A DNA stretch of 6,325 nt from Bacteroidota bacterium (GTDB lineage Bacteria > Bacteroidota > Bacteroidia > J057). Position 1 is the first letter of the stretch. Every line of letters starts with the position of its first letter. The stretch covers positions 1 through 6,325 of the forward strand of contig RDXT01000282.1 of assembly GCA_004292985.1 (NCBI GenBank). Direction: 5' to 3'. This document shows positions 1-6,325 of this stretch, one piece after another. A model generated the notes under the pieces. It was not told the origin of the DNA and did not search any database. It saw nothing but the letters and a program-made list of their open reading frames with translations. Made by a program: the position numbers and the translations under genes.

Positions 1-300
1 GTTGCCTAAGATCACGCTTCCTGTCGCGCTTGTGGTATCGGCATCGAAGTCCACACGGTAGGTGCCATTTTCGCCTGTGAAATAATATTGGTTGTTGAAG
101 GCATCAAATATGGAGGAGCCAACCACTACATATTGCGAAGGCGTCTCAATGGTGTCGGTGGGTACACCCGTGAGGGCATTCCAGCGGATGACGCTGGTAG
201 AAGATTCGCTCGCGTTGTAAACCGTGCCCATAATATGGAGCTGGGCAGGAACAACATGAGCAAGACAGATCAGCGTGATAAGCGTAAGGAAATGTTTCAT
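1..300 (-). CDS. Secreted protein of unknown function, N-terminal 100 residues (3' end outside the window)
   Basis: The frame is open from an ATG at 298-300 to the left edge of the window, giving 100 codons with no stop. Residues 1-20 form a typical Sec signal peptide: Met-Lys-His, then a hydrophobic core (FLTLITLICLAHVV), then Pro-Ala-Gln, with cleavage probably next to that Gln. The mature part is rich in Ser, Thr, Asn, Tyr and Val, and contains RWNALTG and, later, SSIFDAFNNQYYFTGENGTY. This alternation of Gly/Asn turns and aromatic strands resembles one blade of the beta-propeller proteins common among secreted Bacteroidota products, many of which end in a type IX secretion sorting domain. 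Whether this one does cannot be seen, because the C-terminus is missing. The start is the only Met before the hydrophobic core, and no Shine-Dalgarno sequence precedes it, which is usual in this phylum. The gene diverges from the patatin gene across a 228-base gap. That it is a real secreted protein is well supported; the propeller suggestion is weak. Confidence 0.75.
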   Translation of the reverse strand, partial: MKHFLTLITLICLAHVVPAQLHIMGTVYNASESSTSVIRWNALTGVPTDTIETPSQYVVVGSSIFDAFNNQYYFTGENGTYRVDFDADTTSATGSVILGN

Positions 301-528
301 AAAATGATGCGTTGAGGGTTTAGTTGACAACATCCATTTCAGGGTATTGTTTCAGAAGCGTGTATAATAATCCATCCGGCGTGCCGCTTCCAGGCATACC
401 AGAGCTTATCTTTTTTCGTATTAAGATAAATGTCTTACCTGTAAATAGTTTCCGTAATGAAAGGCCCCTGATTGACTCGGAAATACAGCCGGGAAAGCGG
501 AGTATTCCACCCAAAGCCGAAGACGCAT
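301..528. other. Divergent intergenic region between the secreted-protein and patatin genes
   Basis: This 228-base gap separates two divergently read genes, so it should hold a promoter for each. It is clearly richer in A+T than the flanking genes, most strongly at about 404-465. I looked for the Bacteroidota promoter pattern (TAnnTTTG near -7 with a TTTG-like box near -33) on both strands and found no good match. A perfect TTGACA lies at 324-329 and a perfect TATAAT at 363-368 on the plus strand, but they are 33 bases apart and cannot form one sigma-70 promoter. The only clear structure is the inverted repeat at 406-429. A minus-strand frame of 64 codons (320-514) crosses the gap but is not convincing as a gene. 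Confidence 0.6.
406..429. repeat. A+T-rich 7-base inverted repeat in the divergent promoter region
   Basis: TTATCTT at 406-412 is matched exactly by its reverse complement AAGATAA at 423-429, with a 10-base loop between. It lies 106 bases upstream of the secreted-protein start and 99 bases upstream of the patatin start, close to the middle of the divergent gap. The spacing is compatible with a dimeric regulator's operator, or with a weak hairpin. The arms contain only one G:C pair each, so it would be a poor terminator. A match this short can arise by chance in A+T-rich DNA, so a regulatory role is only a suggestion. Confidence 0.3.
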
Positions 529-2814
529 ATGAAAAAAGTACAAGCCTTCACCCTGGATCTGTATCATTCTCTGCCCGTGCAGCTGATCGCGCGGCAACTG
601 AAGAGCCATAAGCTCCTGCTTTCGCTGTGGCTGGTTCTGCTGGGCCTGTCTTCGGGCCTGATCGGAGGCGGTTTTGGGGGATCGTTTCTGTTTCTGGAGC
701 CTGAGTACCTGGGCGAAGAAAGTTTCTGGAGTGTCTTTATCGTAGGCTCTGCCCTGGGCGCGTTTATTTTCGCCTACATGATCACGCTCTATATCAACGA
801 GAGCTACCGCTTTCACTTTATCGCGGATACTGTAAGCCCTTTTTATACGCTGTGCTACAACAATTTCCTGATACCGGGCCTTTTTCTGATGTTTTACCTC
901 GGAAAATTCACTGCCTACCACATCGGGGTCAATGAAGGCTTTACCTGGGAGGTATTTGCACGGGTTTCGGGGCTGCTGCTGGGCATCGGATCGGTTTTTC
1001 TGCTCTCGGCCACCTATTTTTTTGCCAACCGGGGCCTGATCCGCTGGGGAACCCGCCTCGAACGCGGCCTCGCTTCGAGCAATGCCCTGCAAAACCGTCA
1101 GGTGCTCCTCGGAAAAGCCCGCGAAGGCCTGCGTACCCCTCAGGAAACAGACTGGTACATCCTCTTTCCTTTCCAGAAGGTACATGTAGATCCGGCAGAC
1201 CACAGCAAGCTGCGCGACATCGTCAAGGGCCTCAAGCAGCACCACGGCAAGCTGCTGATCCTCCAGGTGCTCACCTTTGTGCTGATTGCTGTCCTGGGCC
1301 TGCTCGAAGACAGACGCCCTTTCCAGATTCCGGCGGGGGCCAGCTTCCTGCTTATCCTTTCCCTGTTTATGATGATCATCGGTGCAGTGGACTTCTGGTT
1401 TCGCCGCTCAGGCATCCTCACGGTCGCAGTGATCGCCGGACTGATCGCCGCCTACAACCAGTTAGGCTTTTTTCATGAAGAACACCGCGCTTTCGGCATA
1501 GACTACAGCCATACCGCCCCCTACACACCCGCATACATAGAGGAAACCGCCTCACGCGCGCACTACGACAGCGACCGCGAAGAGACCCTCGCCATGCTCG
1601 AAAACTGGAAAAAACGCTATCAGGAGCGCTACGGCAAGCATGCCAAACCTACGGCTGTGCTGGTAACTGCCTCGGGCGGGGGCCTGCGCTCCGCCTACTG
1701 GACATTTAATGTGCTCCAGCAGATGGACAGCGTAACCGGGGGCCGCGTCTCCGATGAAATGCGCCTGATGACCGGAGCTTCGGGCGGCATGTTTGGCCTT
1801 TCGTATTTCCGCGAGCTGAAAATGCGGCAGGAGCAGGGCCAGGAACTCGACCTTTCGGATGATTGTTTTGCGGAAAACATCTCTCAGGATATGCTCAACC
1901 GCATTTTCTTTAAAAAATTCACGGATATTCTGCTGCCGCACCGCCAGGTTTCGGTGGGGAGCTTTACCTATGACCGGGAGGCGGGCTACTCCTTCGACCG
2001 CCAGCTGGTGGCCAACCTGCCGGAGTTTCGCGACCGGAGGCTGGGAGACTATCAGACGCCTGAATATCAGGGCATTATACCCACCGTTATTCTCACGCCC
2101 ACCATTCTGAACCAGGGACGACAGCTCTATGTTTCGGCGAGTCCGGTGTCTTTTCTCGCCCGTCCCAACCAGGTTTCGGAGCATTATTTCGCCAAAGGCT
2201 GCGGCATCGAGTTCCGTCGCTTCTACAAAGACCAGCAGCCCGACAGCCTGCTGATGAGCACCGCCCTGCGGATGAATGCGACCTTCCCCTTTATCCTGCC
2301 TGTGGTGCGCCTGCCAAGCAAGCCCGTGATGGAGGTGATGGATGCCGGAGCGATTGATAACTACGGTACACAGACCTGCATCCGCTATTTATTTGAGTTC
2401 AGGGAATGGTTTGAGGAAAATACGGCTGGCATTCTGGTGGTGCAAATCCGTGACAATGACCGCCAGGACCCTATCCGCGCCTCTTCAGATGAAAAAGGAG
2501 GCTATGGCATCTTTCAGCCCCTCGGCGGTGGCTATTACTCCATGACAGAGTCCAGAGACATGTCCAATGACTATATGCTGGCCTTTATGCAGGAGTGGTT
2601 TCATGGGAAAGTCGAAGTACTCACCTTTGAATACCCCCGCGAAACCAGCGACCAACCAGCCTCCCTGAGCTGGCACCTGACCCGGCGCGAAAAGCAGAAA
2701 ATCCTCGCCAGTATGGGCACTGCGCACAATCAAAACAGCCTCGCAGCGCTCAGACAGATGTACGAAGCTCCATATCCAGCCATCAAAGCACCCCTGCACC
2801 TCAGTAGCCGATGA
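529..2814 (+). CDS. Multi-spanning membrane protein with C-terminal patatin-like phospholipase domain
   Basis: This is an intact 761-residue protein. Patatin-family enzymes are lipid acyl hydrolases with a Ser-Asp catalytic dyad. The N-terminal 320 residues hold about seven hydrophobic helices, near 29-50, 66-89, 104-126, 143-165, 241-259, 268-290 and 294-316. The catalytic domain follows from about residue 373. The oxyanion-hole stretch ASGGGLRSAYW is at 381-391, the nucleophile elbow GASGG at 416-420 makes Ser418 the nucleophile, and DAGAIDNYG at 605-613 supplies Asp605. The usual patatin motif is Asp-Gly-Gly/Ala, so Asp-Ala-Gly is a variant, although the following Asp-Asn-Tyr-Gly is typical. 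I chose ATG 529 (Met-Lys-Lys) over an in-frame TTG at 472, which would add 19 polar residues and reach into the A+T-rich gap. No Shine-Dalgarno is visible. The 3' end overlaps the opposite-strand gene by 14 bases. The likely role is hydrolysis of membrane phospholipid or another acyl ester; the substrate is unknown. There is no cyclic-nucleotide synthase nearby, so nothing suggests a CBASS effector. Confidence 0.9.
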   Translation: MKKVQAFTLDLYHSLPVQLIARQLKSHKLLLSLWLVLLGLSSGLIGGGFGGSFLFLEPEYLGEESFWSVFIVGSALGAFIFAYMITLYINESYRFHFIADTVSPFYTLCYNNFLIPGLFLMFYLGKFTAYHIGVNEGFTWEVFARVSGLLLGIGSVFLLSATYFFANRGLIRWGTRLERGLASSNALQNRQVLLGKAREGLRTPQETDWYILFPFQKVHVDPADHSKLRDIVKGLKQHHGKLLILQVLTFVLIAVLGLLEDRRPFQIPAGASFLLILSLFMMIIGAVDFWFRRSGILTVAVIAGLIAAYNQLGFFHEEHRAFGIDYSHTAPYTPAYIEETASRAHYDSDREETLAMLENWKKRYQERYGKHAKPTAVLVTASGGGLRSAYWTFNVLQQMDSVTGGRVSDEMRLMTGASGGMFGLSYFRELKMRQEQGQELDLSDDCFAENISQDMLNRIFFKKFTDILLPHRQVSVGSFTYDREAGYSFDRQLVANLPEFRDRRLGDYQTPEYQGIIPTVILTPTILNQGRQLYVSASPVSFLARPNQVSEHYFAKGCGIEFRRFYKDQQPDSLLMSTALRMNATFPFILPVVRLPSKPVMEVMDAGAIDNYGTQTCIRYLFEFREWFEENTAGILVVQIRDNDRQDPIRASSDEKGGYGIFQPLGGGYYSMTESRDMSNDYMLAFMQEWFHGKVEVLTFEYPRETSDQPASLSWHLTRREKQKILASMGTAHNQNSLAALRQMYEAPYPAIKAPLHLSSR

Positions 2815-3523
2815 AGGTCTCCCGCATCACCCGGTAGCGCAGCAGTTCCGGATATTCGACCACTACTTTTTTCAGGTATTGCTGCCGGTCAAAGATCAGC
2901 TTGGCCACATAGAGATTTTGCCCTTCGCCGCCGTAGATGTAGAGATACAAAAAGGAGCCTTCGAGGGAATAATAGCCTTCGATCCCCTGCTGAAACAGGT
3001 CAAACTCGCACATATTGGGGTTAAACAGATCGCTGTAGGCTTCGCGGGGCACTTTCAGCGGCCTTCCGTTAATGCGGAGAATGAGGGTATCTATTTCTTT
3101 TTCAGGCAATTGTGTTACGGCTCCGTATGCGGGTTTTCCATTAATCCCCGAAATAAGGCTGTCGCTGCTGGCTACGCGAAAGGTGAGGCTTTTTCCTTCC
3201 GGGCGATAGGGCCGCGTTTTCAGAATAAACTTCACTTTATCTCCCTTCGTCGAGTCGTCCAGCACCAGGATGTCTTCGCTGCAATACTGCACACAGAGCG
3301 GTGTCAGCAGTTCGCGGTTAGACACAAAACGAATGTCTTCGGGTGACTCCAGCACCTCACGGATCACATATTCCAGAAAAGCGCTGTCGCCTCCGCGCCC
3401 CTGGGGCGTTGCGGGTTTAAAGGAGGAATTCCGGATAGATGCCAGATGAATGCCAGGCTCTTTCTGGGCAAATGCCGCACTGCAAAAGCAGGCAAGCACA
3501 AACAACAGCAGGGTTATCTTCAT
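2801..3523 (-). CDS. Conserved-looking secreted protein of unknown function
   Basis: This intact frame gives 240 residues. Residues 1-20 form a Sec signal peptide: Met-Lys, hydrophobic core ITLLLFVLACFC, then SAAFAQ, with cleavage probably next to Gln20. Cys11 is preceded by VLA, which is a poor and very early lipobox, so a lipoprotein is less likely. The mature protein is soluble-looking, with no further membrane segment. It has Cys77 and Cys81 (CVQYC) plus Cys172, so a disulphide is possible. From about residue 110 alternating hydrophobic and charged residues suggest mainly beta structure, and the C-terminal third is very rich in Tyr (for example SFLYLYIYGGEGQNLY). I do not recognise a family. 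I chose ATG 3521-3523 because it begins the signal peptide; a longer in-frame start at 3583 would add 20 residues and overlap the upstream gene. An AGGA sits about eight bases before the chosen start. It lies 41 bases downstream of the GH3-like/serine hydrolase gene on the same strand, so it is probably in that operon and may act in the same compartment. Confidence 0.8.
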   Translation of the reverse strand: MKITLLLFVLACFCSAAFAQKEPGIHLASIRNSSFKPATPQGRGGDSAFLEYVIREVLESPEDIRFVSNRELLTPLCVQYCSEDILVLDDSTKGDKVKFILKTRPYRPEGKSLTFRVASSDSLISGINGKPAYGAVTQLPEKEIDTLILRINGRPLKVPREAYSDLFNPNMCEFDLFQQGIEGYYSLEGSFLYLYIYGGEGQNLYVAKLIFDRQQYLKKVVVEYPELLRYRVMRETFIGY

Positions 3524-3564
3524 ACCAGGGTTCCTATATAGCGCGAAGATACGAAAGATATGCC

Positions 3565-6325
3565 TCATCTGGCAGCCACCCACAGCTCGGTGTCGCGCTG
3601 GCTGCCCAGCGAAAGGGCACGGTAGATCGCATCATGAATCTGCTCGCGGATCCGCATATTGTTCAGCCGCCAGTTGCCCGCGTCCGGAGACACGCGGTTG
3701 GACAGGAAAATGTACACCAGTTCCTGATCAGGGTCCACCCAGACACAGGTGCCCGTGAAGCCCGTATGGCCATAGGAGTTGCGGGAGGCGCTTTCGCCAA
3801 TCAGGTAGGGGCCTTCGAGGGGCGGCATATCAAAGCCATAGCCCCTGTGTCCTTCCCGGCGGCGGGTAAAGAGATCAACGGTCTCCGGCTTCAGGAACTG
3901 CACACCGCCATAGCTGCCTTTATTCAGCCACATCTGACAGAGGTGGGCGAGGTCCGATGCCGTCGAAAACAGCCCGGCATTGCCCGCCACCCCGCCCATC
4001 AGGGCCGCAGTAGGGTCATGCACATAGCCGCGCAGCACCTGGTCGCGCCATTCGCGGTCGTTTTCGGTGGGGGCGATTCGTTCAGCGGGAAAGGTATTCA
4101 GCGGGTTAAAGCAGGTACGGCGCATGCCCAGGTCATTGTAAAACACCCGCGTCAGGTAGCGGTCCATCGGCTCCTGGTTCAGGGTATCTATCACCTGCTG
4201 GAGCAGCACCATGTTGGCATCGCTGTAGAGATAGGGTTTGGCCTGATTTACAGGCATATAGAGAATTTCATTCCACAGCGCCTGCATATAATCATTGCGC
4301 AAAAACATCCGCTCAGCCACCGGAATCGCAAAGGCCTCTTCATACGAGGATCTGTACCAGGCCGGGAGCCGCCGGGTGGGCCGGGCAAACTGGTAGGTGG
4401 CAAAACCCGCAGGCAAGCCCGAACGGTGGGTCAGAAGTTCCGAAAGGCGGATGTCAAACACCGGAGGCTGCTGCCCCGGATCGAGCAGCGCCCTGCGGAT
4501 CACCATCAGAGAGTCGCCGCAGGGAATAGTGTCGTAATATTCGTCCCCTGCATTCGGATCGTAAAAAGAGCCCCCCGAATATTGATCCGGAATCATCAGG
4601 GTATCGCTCACCCATACAGGGCCACCCGCCGAAGGTCGCCGCTGAAAAAAGCGGCTCAGCGGATCGTCTAAGTTCAGTTTGCCCTCGTCATAGAGTTTCA
4701 TCGTGGCGAGGGTGGTCGCAGCGATTTTGGTAACGGATGCTATGTCATACAGGTCGGTCGGCAAAACGGCCTGCTCCCTGCTATAGGTCTGATAGCCAAA
4801 GGCTTTGTGATAAACCACCTTGCCGCTTTTGGCCACCAGAATCTGGCAGCCAGGCGTAGCCCCTGCCCGTATGGCCATCTGCGCGAGGGTATCTATCCGC
4901 CTGAGGGCCTGCCCGCTGAGACCCGCCTCTTCGGGCATCGTCAGGGCCAGGCGCCAGGGCCTTGTCCAGTCTCCGGCTCCATACGGAAGCGTCGGGCCGA
5001 GTGCCACAGGCAGTTTTCCCCTTGCCCCAATGCCGCCAAACAGAAGTTGGGCCGCCAGCGACTGCGTAATGGTATCATTGTTATAGGCCTGGACCAGGGT
5101 CGGGAAGCGTGGAATCAGGCGCAGGTTTTCGAGCTCCCCAAAATTAACCACCACCACTTCGGTGCGCTTTCCGAGACGCTCTATTGAGCGGAGAAACGCT
5201 GCATCTATCTCCGGATCGAGTCGCACATCGTTGATCCCCACAATCAGCGGGTGAAAACGGGCGAGGCTGTCAGGAAGCGGAGGGGTAGCGCGCTGCGAGT
5301 CGGCCTGCACATGGACCAGGGGCAGGTCTGCATAAAAATTGAGGTCTGTGGTAAAAGCAGGCATCGGATCGCCGACCGTTACCACCCCAAACTCATGCGC
5401 GCCCAGGCCGTAAAATGGCAGGTAGCTGGCCGAATCCCGCGCGATGGTCAGTGTCGCCTCTGCCAATTGGCGGTTGAGGAGGAGATAGTCTTTGCGGCGC
5501 AGCACCGGGGCCTGTGTCGCATGAGCGACCCGGAAATCACGGGCGGCACCGGCCCAGTGTTTGGCCCTGAGAGCTTTGCGCACCTGCTCGTCGAGCTGCT
5601 CTTCGGGCAGCCAGCCCCGCTCCACCCAGCGCAGCAAGGTATAATATACATCGTCGGCCTGTGCGCGGGGGGTGATAAACAGATCTATCCCGGCCTTAAT
5701 CATGCGGGCGGTCTGCTCGTCGGCAGGGAGCGTTGAGTCAGGCAGCACCTCTGCCAGCAGCAGGCCGCGGTAGCCGGTATATTCGTAGAGCCAGTTTCGC
5801 ACGATCTCCTGGCGCGAAGAATTCATGTGAATATCGCGGATGATCTTTCCGGAGACTTGCAGGGCAGGGATCCCGGATTGGGCCATTTTGCGGTAAGGAC
5901 CCATCAGGCTGTCGAGGCGGAGGCTGTCTTTTTCGAGAGGAAAATAGGCTTCTATGGGCGAAGGGCAGCCGATCAAGCCGCCGCGACCCAGGCCTTCGTT
6001 TAGGCGCAGGGTCCTGCTGCCGAGGTAGTTACGGTTTTTCCGGTCATAAAATTCATTGAGCGAAGGGGTCAGCAGCAAATGAATGCCGAGGTCTTTGCAT
6101 TCGCCAGCGAGGGCCTGACCCGTGGTGTGCAGCAGCATATCGTCACCGACCGCACCCAGCGATACACCCTGCGGAATCCGGATGCCTTTGCCCTGCTCCT
6201 GCCAGTTTTGACCGGCAATCAGCAAAGGGATCAGGGCCTGCCGCTGCACCCTGCGAACAGAGCCGGGCAGGCTGTCGGAAGGAAGATTTCGAAACAAAAA
6301 TCCGCCGGGGTCATTGCCCGCAAGG
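3565..6325 (-). CDS. GH3-like (probably inactive) domain fused to beta-lactamase/AmiE-type serine hydrolase, 5' end missing
   Basis: The frame is open to the right edge: nine codons (LAGNDPGGF) precede the TTG at 6297, so that TTG is not the true start. Residue numbers count from it (910 residues). About 1-255 is a GH3 N-terminal barrel, recognisable from IPLLIAG (23-29), SLGAVGDD (46-53), CKDLGIH (67-73) and LRAKHWAG (243-250). About 260-440 is the GH3 C-terminal subdomain, ending AAQLLFGGIGARGKLPV. From about 455 a serine hydrolase follows, with Ser-Val-Thr-Lys at 521-524 (Ser521 nucleophile), LLTHRSGLPAG at 621-631, Tyr-Ser-Asp at 691-693, GGVAGNAGLFS at 768-778 and His-Thr-Gly at 844-846, all as expected of an active enzyme. 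GH3 catalytic residues are largely absent: the nucleophile position is Glu183 in GLLLAEVL, and no KHFPGHG segment is present. In Bacillus subtilis NagZ (GH3) and AmiE (this serine hydrolase type) act in sequence on muropeptides and are encoded together, so a cell-wall role is plausible. The missing N-terminus probably holds a signal peptide. Similar domains also occur in esterases, so the substrate is uncertain. Confidence 0.88.
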   Translation of the reverse strand, partial: LAGNDPGGFLFRNLPSDSLPGSVRRVQRQALIPLLIAGQNWQEQGKGIRIPQGVSLGAVGDDMLLHTTGQALAGECKDLGIHLLLTPSLNEFYDRKNRNYLGSRTLRLNEGLGRGGLIGCPSPIEAYFPLEKDSLRLDSLMGPYRKMAQSGIPALQVSGKIIRDIHMNSSRQEIVRNWLYEYTGYRGLLLAEVLPDSTLPADEQTARMIKAGIDLFITPRAQADDVYYTLLRWVERGWLPEEQLDEQVRKALRAKHWAGAARDFRVAHATQAPVLRRKDYLLLNRQLAEATLTIARDSASYLPFYGLGAHEFGVVTVGDPMPAFTTDLNFYADLPLVHVQADSQRATPPLPDSLARFHPLIVGINDVRLDPEIDAAFLRSIERLGKRTEVVVVNFGELENLRLIPRFPTLVQAYNNDTITQSLAAQLLFGGIGARGKLPVALGPTLPYGAGDWTRPWRLALTMPEEAGLSGQALRRIDTLAQMAIRAGATPGCQILVAKSGKVVYHKAFGYQTYSREQAVLPTDLYDIASVTKIAATTLATMKLYDEGKLNLDDPLSRFFQRRPSAGGPVWVSDTLMIPDQYSGGSFYDPNAGDEYYDTIPCGDSLMVIRRALLDPGQQPPVFDIRLSELLTHRSGLPAGFATYQFARPTRRLPAWYRSSYEEAFAIPVAERMFLRNDYMQALWNEILYMPVNQAKPYLYSDANMVLLQQVIDTLNQEPMDRYLTRVFYNDLGMRRTCFNPLNTFPAERIAPTENDREWRDQVLRGYVHDPTAALMGGVAGNAGLFSTASDLAHLCQMWLNKGSYGGVQFLKPETVDLFTRRREGHRGYGFDMPPLEGPYLIGESASRNSYGHTGFTGTCVWVDPDQELVYIFLSNRVSPDAGNWRLNNMRIREQIHDAIYRALSLGSQRDTELWVAAR

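Noticed and set aside
324..368. Perfect TTGACA (324-329) and TATAAT (363-368) as a sigma-70 promoter for the patatin gene.
   Set aside because: The spacer is 33 bases, about twice the working distance, and Bacteroidota promoters use different boxes; the matches look coincidental.
421..1245. Open minus-strand frame of 274 codons opposite the patatin membrane region.
   Set aside because: It is antisense to a clear transmembrane coding region, and its Gln/Lys/Arg-rich product is the mirror of hydrophobic Leu and Phe codons on the other strand.
1552..2184. Open minus-strand frame of 210 codons opposite the patatin catalytic domain.
   Set aside because: It covers the antisense of the nucleophile elbow and has no recognisable domain or start context.
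529..2814. Patatin as a CBASS (CapV-like) or other antiphage effector.
   Set aside because: No nucleotidyltransferase, ubiquitin-like or sensor gene is adjacent, and CapV-type effectors lack a seven-helix membrane region; the neighbours are envelope proteins.
3524..3564. TATCTTTCG followed by TATCTTCG (minus strand) as a Bacteroidota -7 promoter box for the 240-residue secreted protein.
   Set aside because: It misses the final G of TAnnTTTG and has no matching upstream box at the right distance; the 41-base spacing fits co-transcription better.
3439..4671. Open plus-strand frame of 410 codons opposite the serine hydrolase domain.
   Set aside because: It lies entirely antisense to well-supported minus-strand genes with recognised catalytic motifs; its translation is rich in His, Arg, Gln and Ala without domain features, as expected when GC-rich codons are read in the opposite frame.
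6295..6297. TTG as the start codon of the GH3-like/serine hydrolase gene.
   Set aside because: The frame stays open to the window edge and the upstream codons (…DPGGFLF) fit a GH3 strand, so the true start is outside the window.

Overview
The window looks like a piece of chromosome from a member of the Bacteroidota. This rests on the protein types (a fusion of a glycoside hydrolase family 3 domain with a beta-lactamase-fold serine hydrolase, and a multi-spanning membrane patatin), on Sec signal peptides ending in Ala-Gln, and on starts that lack a clear Shine-Dalgarno sequence. Coding DNA is moderately GC-rich, while the one real intergenic gap is visibly richer in A+T. The assignment is an inference from gene content; there is no rRNA or other marker here, and I cannot name the genus.

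Layout, left to right. (1) 1-300, minus strand: the first 100 codons of a secreted protein that runs off the left edge. (2) 301-528: a 228-base divergent gap with an A+T-rich 7-base inverted repeat and no convincing promoter. (3) 529-2814, plus strand: an intact 761-residue protein with about seven transmembrane helices followed by a patatin-like lipid acyl hydrolase domain with both catalytic motifs in place. (4) 2801-3523, minus strand: an intact 240-residue secreted protein of unknown function whose 3' end overlaps the patatin gene tail-to-tail by 14 bases. (5) 3565-6325, minus strand: a large protein whose 5' end lies beyond the right edge. It has a GH3-like N-terminal region and C-terminal subdomain, followed by a complete beta-lactamase/AmiE-type serine hydrolase.

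Genes 5 and 4 share a strand, are 41 bases apart and are probably co-transcribed. The serine hydrolase points to cell-wall peptide or ester chemistry in the periplasm. The patatin gene is a separate convergent unit, probably acting on membrane lipids. The only link I can see between these genes is that all four products appear to be exported or membrane-bound, so the window reads as cell-envelope genes and not as a defence or mobile island.

The most interesting observation is that the GH3 part of the large fusion has lost the residues that make GH3 enzymes work (nucleophile Asp, the KHFPGHG segment, the substrate-binding Asp-Glu-Gly loop), while its reading frame is intact and its serine hydrolase half keeps every catalytic motif. 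A second is that charge distribution in the membrane patatin suggests its catalytic domain faces the periplasm. I see no mobile element, CRISPR array, tRNA, rRNA or riboswitch in the window.
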